Below, one piece after another: positions 29,349 through 38,957 of a stretch of DNA of 56,303 nt. How positions within the stretch are numbered: position 1 is the stretch's first letter; every line of letters begins with the position of its first letter. A program made the position numbers and the translations under genes. The notes under the pieces are model-generated. The model saw only the letters and a list, made by a program, of their open reading frames with translations. It ran no database searches and was not told the DNA's origin. Source of the stretch: Longimicrobiaceae bacterium (GTDB lineage Bacteria > Gemmatimonadota > Gemmatimonadetes > Longimicrobiales > Longimicrobiaceae); assembly GCA_030447645.1 (NCBI GenBank), contig JAUJOM010000021.1:1-56303 (forward strand), written 5' to 3'.

Positions 29349-31817
29349 ATGGCCCGCACCCTGTTTGCTCCGTCGCGCGCGCTAGTCGGGATCGCACTGC
29401 TCTTCGCGAGCGGCGCGACGGCTCAGACGACAAGTGGCTACCGGACGCCACCCGCGCCGATTCCGCAGATTTTGAGCGCTGCGCCGGCACCGCTGGTCTC
29501 CATCAGCCCGGATCGAAGCACGCTCGCATATCTCGCCCGGGAAGGACTCCCCAGCATTGCCCATCTCGCCGAGCCCGAGCTGCGCCTGGCGGGCGTCCGG
29601 ATCAATCCACAAACCAACGGGCAGAGCCGCAGCTCGTTCCTGAACGGCATCGCCTTCGCGCCTGTCACGGGGGGAGCGCAGCGCGCGGTCCGGCTGCCGC
29701 AGGGGACACAGATCTCTTTTCCCCAATGGTCGCCGAGCGGATCGCACCTGGCCTTCGTGAACACCACGGTACAGGGGCTGGAGCTGTGGGTGGTGGACGC
29801 CCGCACCGCCGAGGTACGGCGCCTGGTAGGTCCCGAGCTGAACGGTACACTCGGATCTCCCTTTGACTGGATGCCCGACGGCGCGTCGCTGCTGGTTCGG
29901 CGGATCGTCCCCGGCCGCGGAGCCGCTCCAGCAGTCCCACGGGTACCGAGCGGCCCCGTAATCCAGGAGAGCACCGGAAGGGCTGCGCCGGTGCGCACCT
30001 ATCAGGACCTGCTGACCAACCCGCACGACGAGCAGCTCTTCGAGCACTACTTTACCGCCCAGATGGCGCGGGTTCCGCTCGCGGGGGGCGCACCGACGCC
30101 GATTGGCGAGCCGGGGATCTTCAGCAACGTCAGCGCGGCGCCGAACGGGCAGTACATCCGGGTGGATCGCATCAAGCGCCCCTACAGCTACCTGGCACCC
30201 CTCTCCTCCTTCGCGAGCGAGATCAACGTTCTCGACCTGCGCGGCAGACGGGTCCATCAGGTGGCGAACCGCACCGACGTGGTGATGTTCCCCATCGGCC
30301 GCGACATGACCAACCCCGGACCGCGGGGGATAAGCTGGCGCGCCGATGCTCCGGCGACGCTGGTGTGGGTGGAAGCCCTGGACAGCGGCAACGCGCAGCG
30401 GCAGACCGCGCAGCGCGACCGGGTCCTGATGCTGGACGCCCCGTTCACCGGCAGGCCACGTACGCTGATCAACCTGGACCAGCGCTTCGGCGGGATCACC
30501 TGGGGGCGCAACGACGTGGCGCTGGTGAACTCGCAGTGGTCCACCACCAGCCGCACGCGCACCTACGTGGTGAACCCGGGGCAGCCGGGGGCCCAGCCGC
30601 GAGTGCTGTGGGACCGCTCCAGTGAGGACCAGTACGGCAACCCCGGCTTCCCCATCACCACCAGCAACGCGGCGGGATTTCGCGTGCTCCAGTTCACCGC
30701 GGATGGACAGGGCATCTTCCTTTCGGGTGAGGGGGCCTCGCAGCGCGGCAACTACCCGTTCCTGGACCGTATGGAGCTGCGCACCGGCAAGACCGAGCGC
30801 CTGTGGCGGAACGAAAATCCTCACTATGAAACTTTCGTCGCGCTGGTGGACACGGATGGTCGGCGCTTTCTTACCCGTCGCGAATCACTCACCGAGGCGC
30901 CCAACTACTACCTTCGTGACCTGAACCGGGGCACAGCCAACGCGCTCACCAACTTCCCCGACCCGGCACCGCAGCTCGCGGGGATCCAGCGGCAGATCAT
31001 CACCTACAGCCGCGCCGACGGCACCAGGCTGAGCGCGACGCTCTTTACACCTCCTGGTTACGATACCAAGCGGGACGGGCCGCTTCCGGTGGTCATGTGG
31101 GCGTACCCGCAGGAGTTCCGCGACGCGGACGCAGCCGGCCAGATCTCGGACTCGCCCAACCGGTTCAGCCGTCCCGGGGGGACGTCGCACCTCTTTCTGC
31201 TGACGCAGGGCTACGCGATCCTGGACAACCCCGCGGTACCCATCATTGGTCCGGCCGGCAAGGAGCCCAACGACACCTATATCGAGCAGCTGGTGAGCAG
31301 CATGCAGGCAGCCGTGGACAAGCTGGTGGAAATGGGCGTCGGAGACCGGGACCGGATGGGAGTAGGAGGCCACAGCTACGGAGCCTTCATGACCGCCAAC
31401 CTGCTGGCGCATTCGGATCTGTTCCGCGCCGGGATCGCTCGCTCCGGGGCGTACAACCGCACCCTCACCCCCTTCGGCTTCCAGGCCGAGCCGCGCACCT
31501 ACTGGCAGGCAATGGAGGTGTACAACCGGATGAGCCCCTTCAACTACGCCAACCGGATCAACGAGCCCATCCTGTTGATCCACGGCGAGGCGGACAACAA
31601 CTCGGGGACCTTCCCCATCCAGAGCGAGCGCCTGTATGCCGCCCTCAAGGGTCATGGTGCGACGGTGCGCTATGTGGTGCTCCCGCACGAGAGCCACGGC
31701 TACGCGGCCCGTGAATCAGTGATGCACACCCTGGCGGAGATGGTCGAGTGGATGGACCGCTACGTGAAGAACGCGCCCCCGCGTTCAGGCACTCGACGGG
31801 CCGCAACCCAGGAGTAG
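29349..31817 (+). CDS. S9-family (prolyl oligopeptidase-type) serine peptidase, secreted
   Basis: 822 residues, intact. A signal peptide (LFAPSRALVGIALLFASGAT) is followed by a beta-propeller of PD40-like repeats and a C-terminal alpha/beta-hydrolase. Catalytic residues by position: Ser about 676 in GVGGHSYGAFM, Asp about 749 in HGEADNNSGT, His about 783 in PHESHGY. The overall pattern resembles the S9 group that includes cyanobacterial and plastid glutamyl endopeptidases (CGEP). Start ATG 29349 (MARTLFAPS) is chosen because it opens the signal peptide; an in-frame ATG at 29325 adds a polar extension. Confidence 0.94.
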   Translation: MARTLFAPSRALVGIALLFASGATAQTTSGYRTPPAPIPQILSAAPAPLVSISPDRSTLAYLAREGLPSIAHLAEPELRLAGVRINPQTNGQSRSSFLNGIAFAPVTGGAQRAVRLPQGTQISFPQWSPSGSHLAFVNTTVQGLELWVVDARTAEVRRLVGPELNGTLGSPFDWMPDGASLLVRRIVPGRGAAPAVPRVPSGPVIQESTGRAAPVRTYQDLLTNPHDEQLFEHYFTAQMARVPLAGGAPTPIGEPGIFSNVSAAPNGQYIRVDRIKRPYSYLAPLSSFASEINVLDLRGRRVHQVANRTDVVMFPIGRDMTNPGPRGISWRADAPATLVWVEALDSGNAQRQTAQRDRVLMLDAPFTGRPRTLINLDQRFGGITWGRNDVALVNSQWSTTSRTRTYVVNPGQPGAQPRVLWDRSSEDQYGNPGFPITTSNAAGFRVLQFTADGQGIFLSGEGASQRGNYPFLDRMELRTGKTERLWRNENPHYETFVALVDTDGRRFLTRRESLTEAPNYYLRDLNRGTANALTNFPDPAPQLAGIQRQIITYSRADGTRLSATLFTPPGYDTKRDGPLPVVMWAYPQEFRDADAAGQISDSPNRFSRPGGTSHLFLLTQGYAILDNPAVPIIGPAGKEPNDTYIEQLVSSMQAAVDKLVEMGVGDRDRMGVGGHSYGAFMTANLLAHSDLFRAGIARSGAYNRTLTPFGFQAEPRTYWQAMEVYNRMSPFNYANRINEPILLIHGEADNNSGTFPIQSERLYAALKGHGATVRYVVLPHESHGYAARESVMHTLAEMVEWMDRYVKNAPPRSGTRRAATQE

Positions 31818-31833
31818 TGCCCCCGCCCCTGTA

Positions 31834-31859
31834 TCCCCTCCCCCAGAATTGGGGAGGGA
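31834..31859. terminator. Strong GC-rich hairpin after the S9 peptidase gene
   Basis: TCCCCTCCCC and GGGGAGGGAG flank the short loop CAGAATT, giving a near-perfect stem 17 bases after the S9 stop. No T-run follows, so it may act as a transcript-end stabiliser or be part of the neighbouring REP cluster rather than a classic terminator. Confidence 0.5.
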
Positions 31860-31897
31860 GCTGATTGTACGCGCTCCGTTGCTGTAGTCTTTGTAGT

Positions 31898-31966
31898 CCC
31901 TCTCCTGCTTGCGGGAGAGGGATAGCCGAGCTTGCGAGGCAGGGTGAGGGCCGCCGGGGTGAGGGC
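31898..31966. repeat. REP-like nested palindromic repeat, copy 2
   Basis: It starts with the hairpin CCCTCTCC(TGCTTGC)GGGAGAGGG (31898-31921). Bases 31913-31952 match 11063-11102 (reverse orientation) at 38 of 40 positions. It ends GCCGGGGTGAGGGC as in copy 1. This copy is in the usual position, the gap between two convergent genes. Confidence 0.85.
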
Positions 31967-31975
31967 TTTTCCGCT

Positions 31976-33580
31976 TTACCGCAGTGCCTGCGTAAGCACC
32001 CTTCCATCCAATCTCTCCGTTGGTGTTGCTCCCACCACCCGGGCCAGAGTGGGTGCCATATCCACCACGCGGGCGAACTGGTTGTAGCGCCCCGGTTTGA
32101 ATTGGGGACCCCAAAAGATCACCGGCACGTGCGCGTCATAGTCGTGGGGATTCCCGTGCTGTGCGTACGTGCCACTCCCCCATACCGAGTGGGGCTGGAG
32201 GGTGACGACCATCTCCGCCGGCAGATCCGGTGGAATGGAATGAAGCCAGCGGCGGGCGATGGCATCCCGCGCGGTGTCCTGCTGCGCGAGGGTACGCACC
32301 AGGTCCGCGCGCATCACACCCGGCACCTGCCGCGCATCGGCGGCAAAAGCGCGGATCACCGAATCGGCATCCAGTCCAGCACGTCGCAGAGCGGGACGAT
32401 CCGCGAACAGCATCGCCTCCTGGAAGACGAGCGCGGTGGAATCCAGTCCCCGTCGGACGAGTGCGTCCCGGTGCCGTCGCACGACGTCCGACAAACTGAC
32501 GTTGTGCGCCGGCCTGCCCGTGCGGGCCTGGTGCACGGCGGCAAAAGACGCCACGCCATGATCAGCTGTCAGCGCGATCACGACACGCGACGAGTCCACC
32601 TGAGCGAAGAGCGAATCCAGGAACGTGCCCATCATCCGGTCCAGCCGCAGGATCTGGTCGTGGTATTCGCGAGAGTCGGGTCCCCAGCGATGCCCCACCC
32701 CGTCAGTGGTAGACAGGGATACGGCGAGCAGATCGATCTGGGGCCCGGTGCCCAGCCGCAGCTCGCGCATCCCGGCGAGCGCCAGCGCCAGGGTGATTTC
32801 GTCCATCCAGGGGAACTCGGTGATCTGTCCAACGGCCTGCGTCGTGTCCGTGGAGACTCGGTACGGAAACACCGCTTGACGCCCGGGGCTCTCCCCCGGC
32901 ACGCTGTCCGGCTCCGGGTACGCACTCGGGGGGAGCAGGAGCGTCCACGTCTTGCCCGCGTAGCTCTGCGGCAGACGACGCGCGTTGAAGCGCTGCACCC
33001 AGGTGGGAAGTGTATCCGCATAGTAGGTGCTGGTAGTGAAGCGCCCCTCCGGGGGTGCGTACCAGAAGACGTGCTGCTTGGCGCGCCCCAGCGGGAGGAT
33101 CGCCCCGCGATCCTTGCGTGATACCGAGAGTGCTCGGCTGCGGGCATCCTGGAAGCGCATCCAGTCCAGCAGCGTGGTGCCACGGAACCGATACGGTGAC
33201 GCGCCTGGCCCGGTGGCGTTCACCAGGGGCGCCTGCGCATCCGCCACTCCCGCGGCGTTGACCACGATTCCCGTGCTGCGCGGGAATCGCCCCGACAGGG
33301 TGCTCGCGTGGCCGGGCGCGGTTTCGGTCGTGGCGTGGTCCTGGAAGGCATTGGTGAAGACCGCCCCGTTGCGCACCAGCCGGGCAAGTCCGCCGGAAAG
33401 CTGACTCTGGTAGCGCTCCAGAAAGTCCGGGCGAAGCTGGTCGATCGTAAAGAACACCACCAGCGTGGGTGCTCCCGAGGGCGACGCGGATGGACGTGCC
33501 TGCAGCGCGCCAGCCGGGGGCGCTGCCGCCAGAAAGAGCCCCAGGCAGGCAAGCAGACAAGCAAACGGGCGATGCTTCAT
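31976..33580 (-). CDS. PafA-like alkaline phosphatase/phosphodiesterase, secreted
   Basis: 534 residues, intact. The ATG at 33580 (MKHRPFACLLACLGLFLAAA) starts a signal peptide. The alkaline-phosphatase superfamily core is visible: first metal ligand in FFTIDQLRPDF, nucleophile Thr near residue 87 in TTETAPGHASTLSGR, SVSTTDGVGHRWGP-like Asp/His ligands, and IALTADHGVASF. The Thr nucleophile with a PGH tail points to the PafA/type I phosphodiesterase group. It would release phosphate from phosphate esters in the periplasm. The C-terminus (MAPTLARVVGATPTERLDG) is typical of this group. Confidence 0.92.
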   Translation of the reverse strand: MKHRPFACLLACLGLFLAAAPPAGALQARPSASPSGAPTLVVFFTIDQLRPDFLERYQSQLSGGLARLVRNGAVFTNAFQDHATTETAPGHASTLSGRFPRSTGIVVNAAGVADAQAPLVNATGPGASPYRFRGTTLLDWMRFQDARSRALSVSRKDRGAILPLGRAKQHVFWYAPPEGRFTTSTYYADTLPTWVQRFNARRLPQSYAGKTWTLLLPPSAYPEPDSVPGESPGRQAVFPYRVSTDTTQAVGQITEFPWMDEITLALALAGMRELRLGTGPQIDLLAVSLSTTDGVGHRWGPDSREYHDQILRLDRMMGTFLDSLFAQVDSSRVVIALTADHGVASFAAVHQARTGRPAHNVSLSDVVRRHRDALVRRGLDSTALVFQEAMLFADRPALRRAGLDADSVIRAFAADARQVPGVMRADLVRTLAQQDTARDAIARRWLHSIPPDLPAEMVVTLQPHSVWGSGTYAQHGNPHDYDAHVPVIFWGPQFKPGRYNQFARVVDMAPTLARVVGATPTERLDGRVLTQALR

Positions 33581-33695
33581 TCCAGTGATCGGCAAGAGTT
33601 ATGTGGCATCCATCCACGCGGGGTGCGTCGCGCCCTGCTACCCCGCAAACGCCCGAAGGCTTCCCCAGTACCCACGCCGCGCGTACATTGCGCCC

Positions 33696-34337
33696 ATGGA
33701 CACCCCGCACCCGCTCGTGCCGCTGGAGCCCGCGCGGGAGCGTATGATCCAGGCGCTCTGCACCCACTTCGCACAGGACCACATCGATGCCGCGGAGCTG
33801 GAATTGCGCCTGGACCGAGCGCACCGAGCGAACACGCTGGCTGAGATCGAGGCTCTGGTAGCTGACCTGCTGGCGCTGCCGGCTGCAAGCTCATCCCCGA
33901 TGCATCTGGCACGCGCGGCAGAAGTGCCGGATCGCCGCACCGTAGTGGCGATCATGGCCGGAGTTGCACGCAAGGGTGCGTGGACGGTTCCGCGGCAGCT
34001 GCACGTCCTGGCGGTGCTGGGTGGAGCGGACCTCGACTTCCGCGAAGCGCAATTCGGGCCGGGCACCACCACGGTAACCATATTTGCTACCATGGGAGGC
34101 GTGGACATCATCGTTCCGCCCTGGCTCCGGGTGGAGTCCGACGGCTTCGCGCTCATGGGTGGCTTCGAACACTCAGGTGGGGCCCCAGCTTCTTCCGACC
34201 CATCCGCGCCCGTGCTCCGTATCAGCGGCCTGGCGATCATGGGTGGCGTGGACATCGAGGTGCGGCTACCCGGCGAAAGTGCCCGCGATGCCAAGCGGCG
34301 GCTTCGGGAGGCGCGGAGACTTCAGCGGGGGAGGTGA
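33696..34337 (+). CDS. DUF1707 and LiaF-like C-terminal domain protein
   Basis: 213 residues from the ATG at 33696. Residues ~10-60 form the DUF1707 (SHOCT-like) domain, RMIQALCTHFAQDHIDAAEL with LRLDRAHRANTLAEIEALVA. The rest (LHVLAVLGGADLDFREAQFG, TIFATMGGVDIIVPPWLRVE, IMGGVDIEVRLPGE) repeats the GGxDIxxP pattern of cell-wall-active-antibiotic response proteins (LiaF/VraT-like, DUF2154), which are beta-helical. There are no membrane segments. The role is presumably envelope stress or surface sensing; this is inference from family. The 3' end overlaps the opposite gene by 16 bases. Confidence 0.85.
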   Translation: MDTPHPLVPLEPARERMIQALCTHFAQDHIDAAELELRLDRAHRANTLAEIEALVADLLALPAASSSPMHLARAAEVPDRRTVVAIMAGVARKGAWTVPRQLHVLAVLGGADLDFREAQFGPGTTTVTIFATMGGVDIIVPPWLRVESDGFALMGGFEHSGGAPASSDPSAPVLRISGLAIMGGVDIEVRLPGESARDAKRRLREARRLQRGR

Positions 34338-34714
34338 GGCAATACGGAAAGTGACTGATGGCTGGCCACAACCCGCCGGAAGCTGCCGACGACTGCCGGT
34401 GCAAGCAGCCAGAATCCCGAGATGGGCATCACGATTACACCAAGCACCAGGAGCAGGAGCAGCGTCCAGCCAAGCACTCGGGGCACCATGCCGCCCGTGC
34501 GCACCTCGATCCAGTCGGTGAGCAGGCCGACCAGCGCGATCAGGAGCCCGGCAAGAAAGAACCAAAACGCGAAGTTGCGCAGGGGACTCTTTCCCAGGCT
34601 GTTCCAGAGTCCGGCCTGAATCATGTCACCAAGCGGACGCGCCAAGAATAGCAACCCGAGCGCGGTGTGCACGCCCCCAACGCCCACCAGCCACCAACCG
34701 ATCCATCGTCGCAT
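34322..34714 (-). CDS. Small membrane protein, DUF6463-like
   Basis: 130 residues from the ATG at 34714, preceded by GGAGAGG. Four hydrophobic segments are visible: WIGWWLVGVGGVHTALGLLF, FAFWFFLAGLLIALVGLLTD, LGWTLLLLLVLGVIVMPISG and LLAPAVVGSF. The order Gly-x-x-His-Thr in the first helix and WFFxAGLLLALxGLLxDWxE are typical of the DUF6463 family of unknown function. Intact. Single gene; no partner is obvious. Confidence 0.75.
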   Translation of the reverse strand: MRRWIGWWLVGVGGVHTALGLLFLARPLGDMIQAGLWNSLGKSPLRNFAFWFFLAGLLIALVGLLTDWIEVRTGGMVPRVLGWTLLLLLVLGVIVMPISGFWLLAPAVVGSFRRVVASHQSLSVLPHLPR

Positions 34715-34951
34715 CACGCCTCTCCGTAGGGCAGTGTTCCCGTGGGATCCGCAACCCACGATCAAGAGTAGGGCCAGCCAGTTCAGCCGAAAAGAAACCT
34801 CCTCCAGGCGCCCACCGCAACTCCGGCTGCCGTGTCGATGAACGACAAGGGGCTATCCCTGCGAACCGCACCGGCGCCAATTCCTCGGGCCGAAGCCCGC
34901 TCCCCATCATACGTTCCCGGTGATCCCTAGCCGCGGAGCCGACTGACCAGC

Positions 34952-36529
34952 CTACTTATCAATTCTTGAAAGCACCCTGCCACTCCGCACGTTCATGATC
35001 CGCTCGCTGTCCATCGCGAGCTTGCCGTCGACGAGCACATGCACCATCCCTTCCGCCAGCTGGTGGGGCTTCGAATAGGTGGCGCGGTCCCGCACGCGCG
35101 CCAGGTCGAAGACCACGATGTCGGCCACTGCTCCGGGGCGGATCTGCCCCCGGTCCCGCATCCGGAAGACGGCCGCGGGAAGTGCGGTCATGCTCCGAAT
35201 CGCCATCCCGAGGTCCACCACTCCCTCCTCCACCACGTAGCGGCGCAGCTTGCGAGGGTAGGTGCCGTAAGCACGCGGGTGTGGAACGCCCTCACCCATG
35301 GGCACCAGGGTGCCGTCGGAGCCGGTCATCATCCAGGGCTGTCTCATCAGCGTGGTGATGTCCTCCTCCGTCATGTTGAAGGAGACGATCCGCGTATCAC
35401 CAGCGCGGATCAGCCCGATGGCCGCGGCGATGGGGTCCAGCTTGCGCTCCCGGGCGATCTCCTCGAGGGTCTTTCCCTCGACGGACGGGTCAGCCGCGTG
35501 GCGCGAGATCTGGATGCGCTGGGCGCCCCCGCGGCGGTCCAGGTTCTCGAGCATCTCGGTGCGGATGCGGGCACCGGTAGCCGCGTTCCCGAAGCGCGCG
35601 CGAGGAGTGAATCCCGCCCTCCCGCCTGCGCCCACCTGGGAAGGAGGGCCGCGTCGAGCCCGGTCTGCGATGCCTCGTACGGGTACTGATCTGCGAAGAC
35701 TTCCACCCCTCTTCCCGTGCTCGCTCTATGCGACTGACGAGTGCGCCCGAAAAGCCCCACACCCGCGGCCCGAGTGCCTTGATGTGCGTCGCGATCGCGG
35801 GGAGCTTCGCTTCCCGCGCCACGCGGATCACCTCGTCCACAGCGGCCACCAGGCCGATTGAGTAGTCCGACTCGTCGCGGATGTGGCTGGTGTAGACGCC
35901 GCCGTACTCCGCCGCGACCTTCGCCAGCTCGACGAGCTCCTCGGTGGTCGAGTAGCTTCCCGGTGCGTAGAAAGGCCCGCTGGAAAGCCCGTACGCCCCT
36001 GCCTCCATTCCCCGGCGGACAAGTGTGCGCATTCGGTCCATCTCAGCCGCCGTCGGGGGGCGGTCCGCCATTCGGAGAATTGCGCCGCGCACCCCACCGT
36101 GCGGAACCAGCAGGGCGACGTTCACCCCAGGCCGTCCTTGAGCAAGCTGTCTCGCTGCGCAACCAGGTTCACGGGACCGCCGCCGTCGGGGTTCACTACG
36201 ACGGTGGTGATCCCCTGCGCCAGGAGCGGCTGCGCGGGGCTTAGACCCGGAGTGGCGAGCCCGGGCCCCGCATGCGAGTGGACGTCGATGAAGCCCGGGC
36301 CACGTACAGACCCGCGGCATCGATGACGCCGGGCGCGGGCAGCCTTCAGGTTCCCGACTGCGGCGATCCGGTTCCCACGGACGGCGACGTCGGCGTAGTA
36401 CCACGGGTTGCCAGTTCCATCCAGGAGGCGGCCATTGCGGATCAGCAGGTCGTACTCCTGAGCCGCGAGCGGAGCGGCGGTGAGGGCGACCATCAGGAGC
36501 AGCCAGAGGCCAGCAAGCGGTCTATGCAT
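34952..36529 (-). CDS. N-acyl-D-amino-acid deacylase (D-aminoacylase family), secreted, frame-disrupted
   Basis: About 525 residues. Signal peptide LAGLWLLLMVALTAAPLAAQ, then YDLLIRNGRLLDGTGNPWYY and the amidohydrolase metal motif PGFIDVHSHAG. Frames change near 36320, 36130 and 35720-35640. Further ligands are in TSHIRDES and ATHIKALGP, and the catalytic Asp is in MTGSDGTLVP; the C-terminal beta domain ends LVDGKLAMDSERIM. It cleaves N-acyl-D-amino acids (or related N-acyl compounds) to amino acid and carboxylate. The Cys ligand of classic D-aminoacylase (in TTVVxGNCG) is replaced by TTVVVNPDGGG. It is divergent from the penicillin acylase gene. Confidence 0.87.
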
Positions 36530-36701
36530 CTGTCAGGGAGAGGGGGTGGATGGGCATAAATCGGGCTTTCGGGTGTTAGCCAGTCTCCACAACTTAGCAC
36601 ACGTCGTGGGCGTGTGGCAGATCCTTCTTGTAGACAGATGCAAGCCGGAAGCGGCATATTCGGGTACGTTGATTCTCCTGCACACTCTCAATCGCCACCC
36701 G

Positions 36702-38816
36702 ATGCTTTCACCACGGCCCAGCTCGCTGCTACTCGCTGCATTCACTGTTGCATGCCATGTGACTCCCGCGCCTGCCCAGCGCAGCGCCCTGGCGAACCAG
36801 GCGGAGATCCGCCGTACCGCCTACGGCGTTCCCCACATCCGCGCGGAGAACCTGCGCGCGGCTGGCTTCGCGCTGGGGTACGTGCAGGCGGAGGACTATG
36901 GAGAGCGCGTGGTGCGCGGACTCGCCCGCGCACGGGGCGAGCTTTCCCTCCACTTTGGGGCGGACAGCGTGGACGTGGATGCCGCCAGCCGCCGCACGCT
37001 GCGTCGCGCGCGGGAGACATACCCCCGGCTGGATGAAGACACGCGTGACGTGCTGGCGGGCTTTGCCGAGGGCGTCAACCGCTACGTCGAACTCCATCCG
37101 GAGGAGTTTCCTGAATGGATGAAGCTTCGCTTCACCGGACAGGACGTGCACGCTCTGGGTGTGACCAGCGCCAACGTAGAAGCTGCGCGGCTCCTTGCAC
37201 TGCAGGCTGAGACCGGGCAATTCGAGTCTCCGGCGCCAGGGCGCGGCCCGGACGAGGGCTCCAACGCGTGGGCGCTTGCACCCAGCCGGACACGCTCCGG
37301 CAATGCAATCCTGCTGCGTAATCCCCACCTCGCCTGGAGTGCCGGCTACTACGAGGCGCACGTCAGCGTGCCGGGCAAGCTCAACTTCTACGGCGACTTC
37401 CGCATCGGCAGTCCCATTGGGATCATCGGCGGCTTCAACGAGCACCTCGGCTGGGCCACCACCAACAACGACGTGGACAGCGACGAGCTGTACGTGCTGG
37501 ATGCGGATCCGAATCGCCCGGACCACTATTTCTTCAATGGCGGCTCGGTGCCGCTCCGGCGCGAGGTGGTCATGGTGCCCTATCGAGCCGGCGACAGTGC
37601 GAGCCAGATGGAGCGCGACTTCTGGAGCACCCCGATCGGGCCGGTGGTGCACCGCACGCCGCAGCGGATCTATGTGGTCAAGGCCGCCGAAGAGGGCGAA
37701 TACCGGGCCTCCGAGCAGTTCCTGCGCATGATGAAGGCGACAAGCCTGGCGCAGTGGAAGGAGGCCATGCGCATGCAGGCGCGCAGCAGCTCCAACTTCA
37801 CCTACGCGGATGGGCGCGGGAACATTTTCTACGTCTGGAACGCGACCCTGCCGGTTCTCCCCCACGCCCCGGGCGGTGACAGCATGGCGATCCCGGCGCG
37901 GCGCTCTCCGGACGTGTGGAGCCGGCTGGTGCCATTCGACTCGCTGCCGCAGCTGCTCAACCCGCGCAGTGGATACCTGCACAACGAGAACGACTCCCCG
38001 CACTACACCAACCTGGATCAGGTGCTGGACGCGTCGCGCTACCCGGCGAACCACGAGCAGCCCAGGCTCGGACTGCGCAGTCAGCTTGCGCTGGAGCTGC
38101 TCCACAGTCGAAAGCAGTACACTCTGGAAGAGTTGGTTCGGCTCAAACACTCGCCGCGCATGCTGCTCGCAGACCGCGTCAAAGCCGAGCTAGTGGCAGC
38201 CGCGCGCGGTGCCGCACCCGATCCCGAAACGCTGAAGGCGATTGAGCTGATCCAGCGGTGGGACAACACCACCGCGCCCGGGAGCCGGGGTGGCGTGCTG
38301 TTCGAAGTCTGGTGGCGGCGCTACGCAGGGCAGGTCGGGCCCACGGCCTTCCGGGAGCCCTGGACTCCGCAGAAGCCGACCACCACGCCAAGGGGACTCG
38401 CACACCCGCAACTCGCGGTGGAGGCGTTCGCCTGGGCGGTGCGGGAGACACAGCAGCGGTACGGTAGCTGGGATGTGGCGTGGGGTGACGTGCACCGTGT
38501 GCGGCGCGGCGATGTGGATGTCCCGGTGGCTGGCTGCAGCGGAATGCTGGGCTGCTTCCGGGTACTGACCTTTCGTGACGATCCTGACGGCAAGCGTGCG
38601 GTTACCGGGGGCGACGGGTGGGTGCTGGCGGTGGAGTTCGGCCAGGTACCGCGTGCCTACTCGGTACTCGCCTACGGGCAGAGTGCTCGGACCGATTCGC
38701 CACACCACGCCGACCAGGCGGCGATGTTCGCACGCGGCGAGATGAAACGGGTGGTGTTCACGGAGGCCGACATCAAGCGGGAGACGGTGCGACAGTACCG
38801 CCCCGGGGAGCAGTAG
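36702..38816 (+). CDS. Penicillin acylase family protein (Ntn-hydrolase), secreted
   Basis: 704 residues, intact. A signal peptide (SSLLLAAFTVACHVTPAPAQ) precedes EIRRTAYGVPHIRAENLRAA, the family's first conserved region. The precursor cleavage and nucleophile site is DEGSNAWAL, with Ser near residue 187 becoming the N-terminus of the beta chain. LLRNPHLAWSAGYYEAHVSV and GIIGGFNEHLGWATTNNDVD follow as in AHL acylases and penicillin G/V acylases. It hydrolyses an acyl amide; possible substrates are N-acyl-homoserine lactones, beta-lactams or N-acyl amino acids. The ATG at 36702 is chosen for the signal peptide; the same frame is open far upstream but antisense to the neighbouring gene. Confidence 0.93.
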   Translation: MLSPRPSSLLLAAFTVACHVTPAPAQRSALANQAEIRRTAYGVPHIRAENLRAAGFALGYVQAEDYGERVVRGLARARGELSLHFGADSVDVDAASRRTLRRARETYPRLDEDTRDVLAGFAEGVNRYVELHPEEFPEWMKLRFTGQDVHALGVTSANVEAARLLALQAETGQFESPAPGRGPDEGSNAWALAPSRTRSGNAILLRNPHLAWSAGYYEAHVSVPGKLNFYGDFRIGSPIGIIGGFNEHLGWATTNNDVDSDELYVLDADPNRPDHYFFNGGSVPLRREVVMVPYRAGDSASQMERDFWSTPIGPVVHRTPQRIYVVKAAEEGEYRASEQFLRMMKATSLAQWKEAMRMQARSSSNFTYADGRGNIFYVWNATLPVLPHAPGGDSMAIPARRSPDVWSRLVPFDSLPQLLNPRSGYLHNENDSPHYTNLDQVLDASRYPANHEQPRLGLRSQLALELLHSRKQYTLEELVRLKHSPRMLLADRVKAELVAAARGAAPDPETLKAIELIQRWDNTTAPGSRGGVLFEVWWRRYAGQVGPTAFREPWTPQKPTTTPRGLAHPQLAVEAFAWAVRETQQRYGSWDVAWGDVHRVRRGDVDVPVAGCSGMLGCFRVLTFRDDPDGKRAVTGGDGWVLAVEFGQVPRAYSVLAYGQSARTDSPHHADQAAMFARGEMKRVVFTEADIKRETVRQYRPGEQ

Positions 38817-38846
38817 GGGAGTGATCCCTCAGGCTGCAACGCGACG

Positions 38847-38876
38847 TTGGGCTACTTGCGGTACGACACGTACAAT
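38847..38876 (+). promoter_or_regulatory. Promoter-like -35/-10 before the lipoprotein gene
   Basis: TTGGGC (38847-38852) and TACAAT (38871-38876) with an 18-base spacer, about 80 bases before the ATG at 38958. Its placement just after the penicillin acylase stop suggests the lipoprotein gene has its own transcript. Confidence 0.45.
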
Positions 38877-38957
38877 AGGTATACATCAACCAAGCGGCAG
38901 CAGCCGGCGGCGTGCCGTGGTTACGCGCGACCGCCGCCTCCTTCCCCGGAGCGATCA

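Noticed and set aside
29382..30824. Minus-strand open frame of about 480 codons opposite the S9 peptidase
   Set aside because: It is the antisense of a fully conserved peptidase gene; long antisense frames are common in GC-rich DNA.
36729..38150. Minus-strand open frame of about 470 codons opposite the penicillin acylase
   Set aside because: Antisense of an intact enzyme gene, no family motif, atypical composition.
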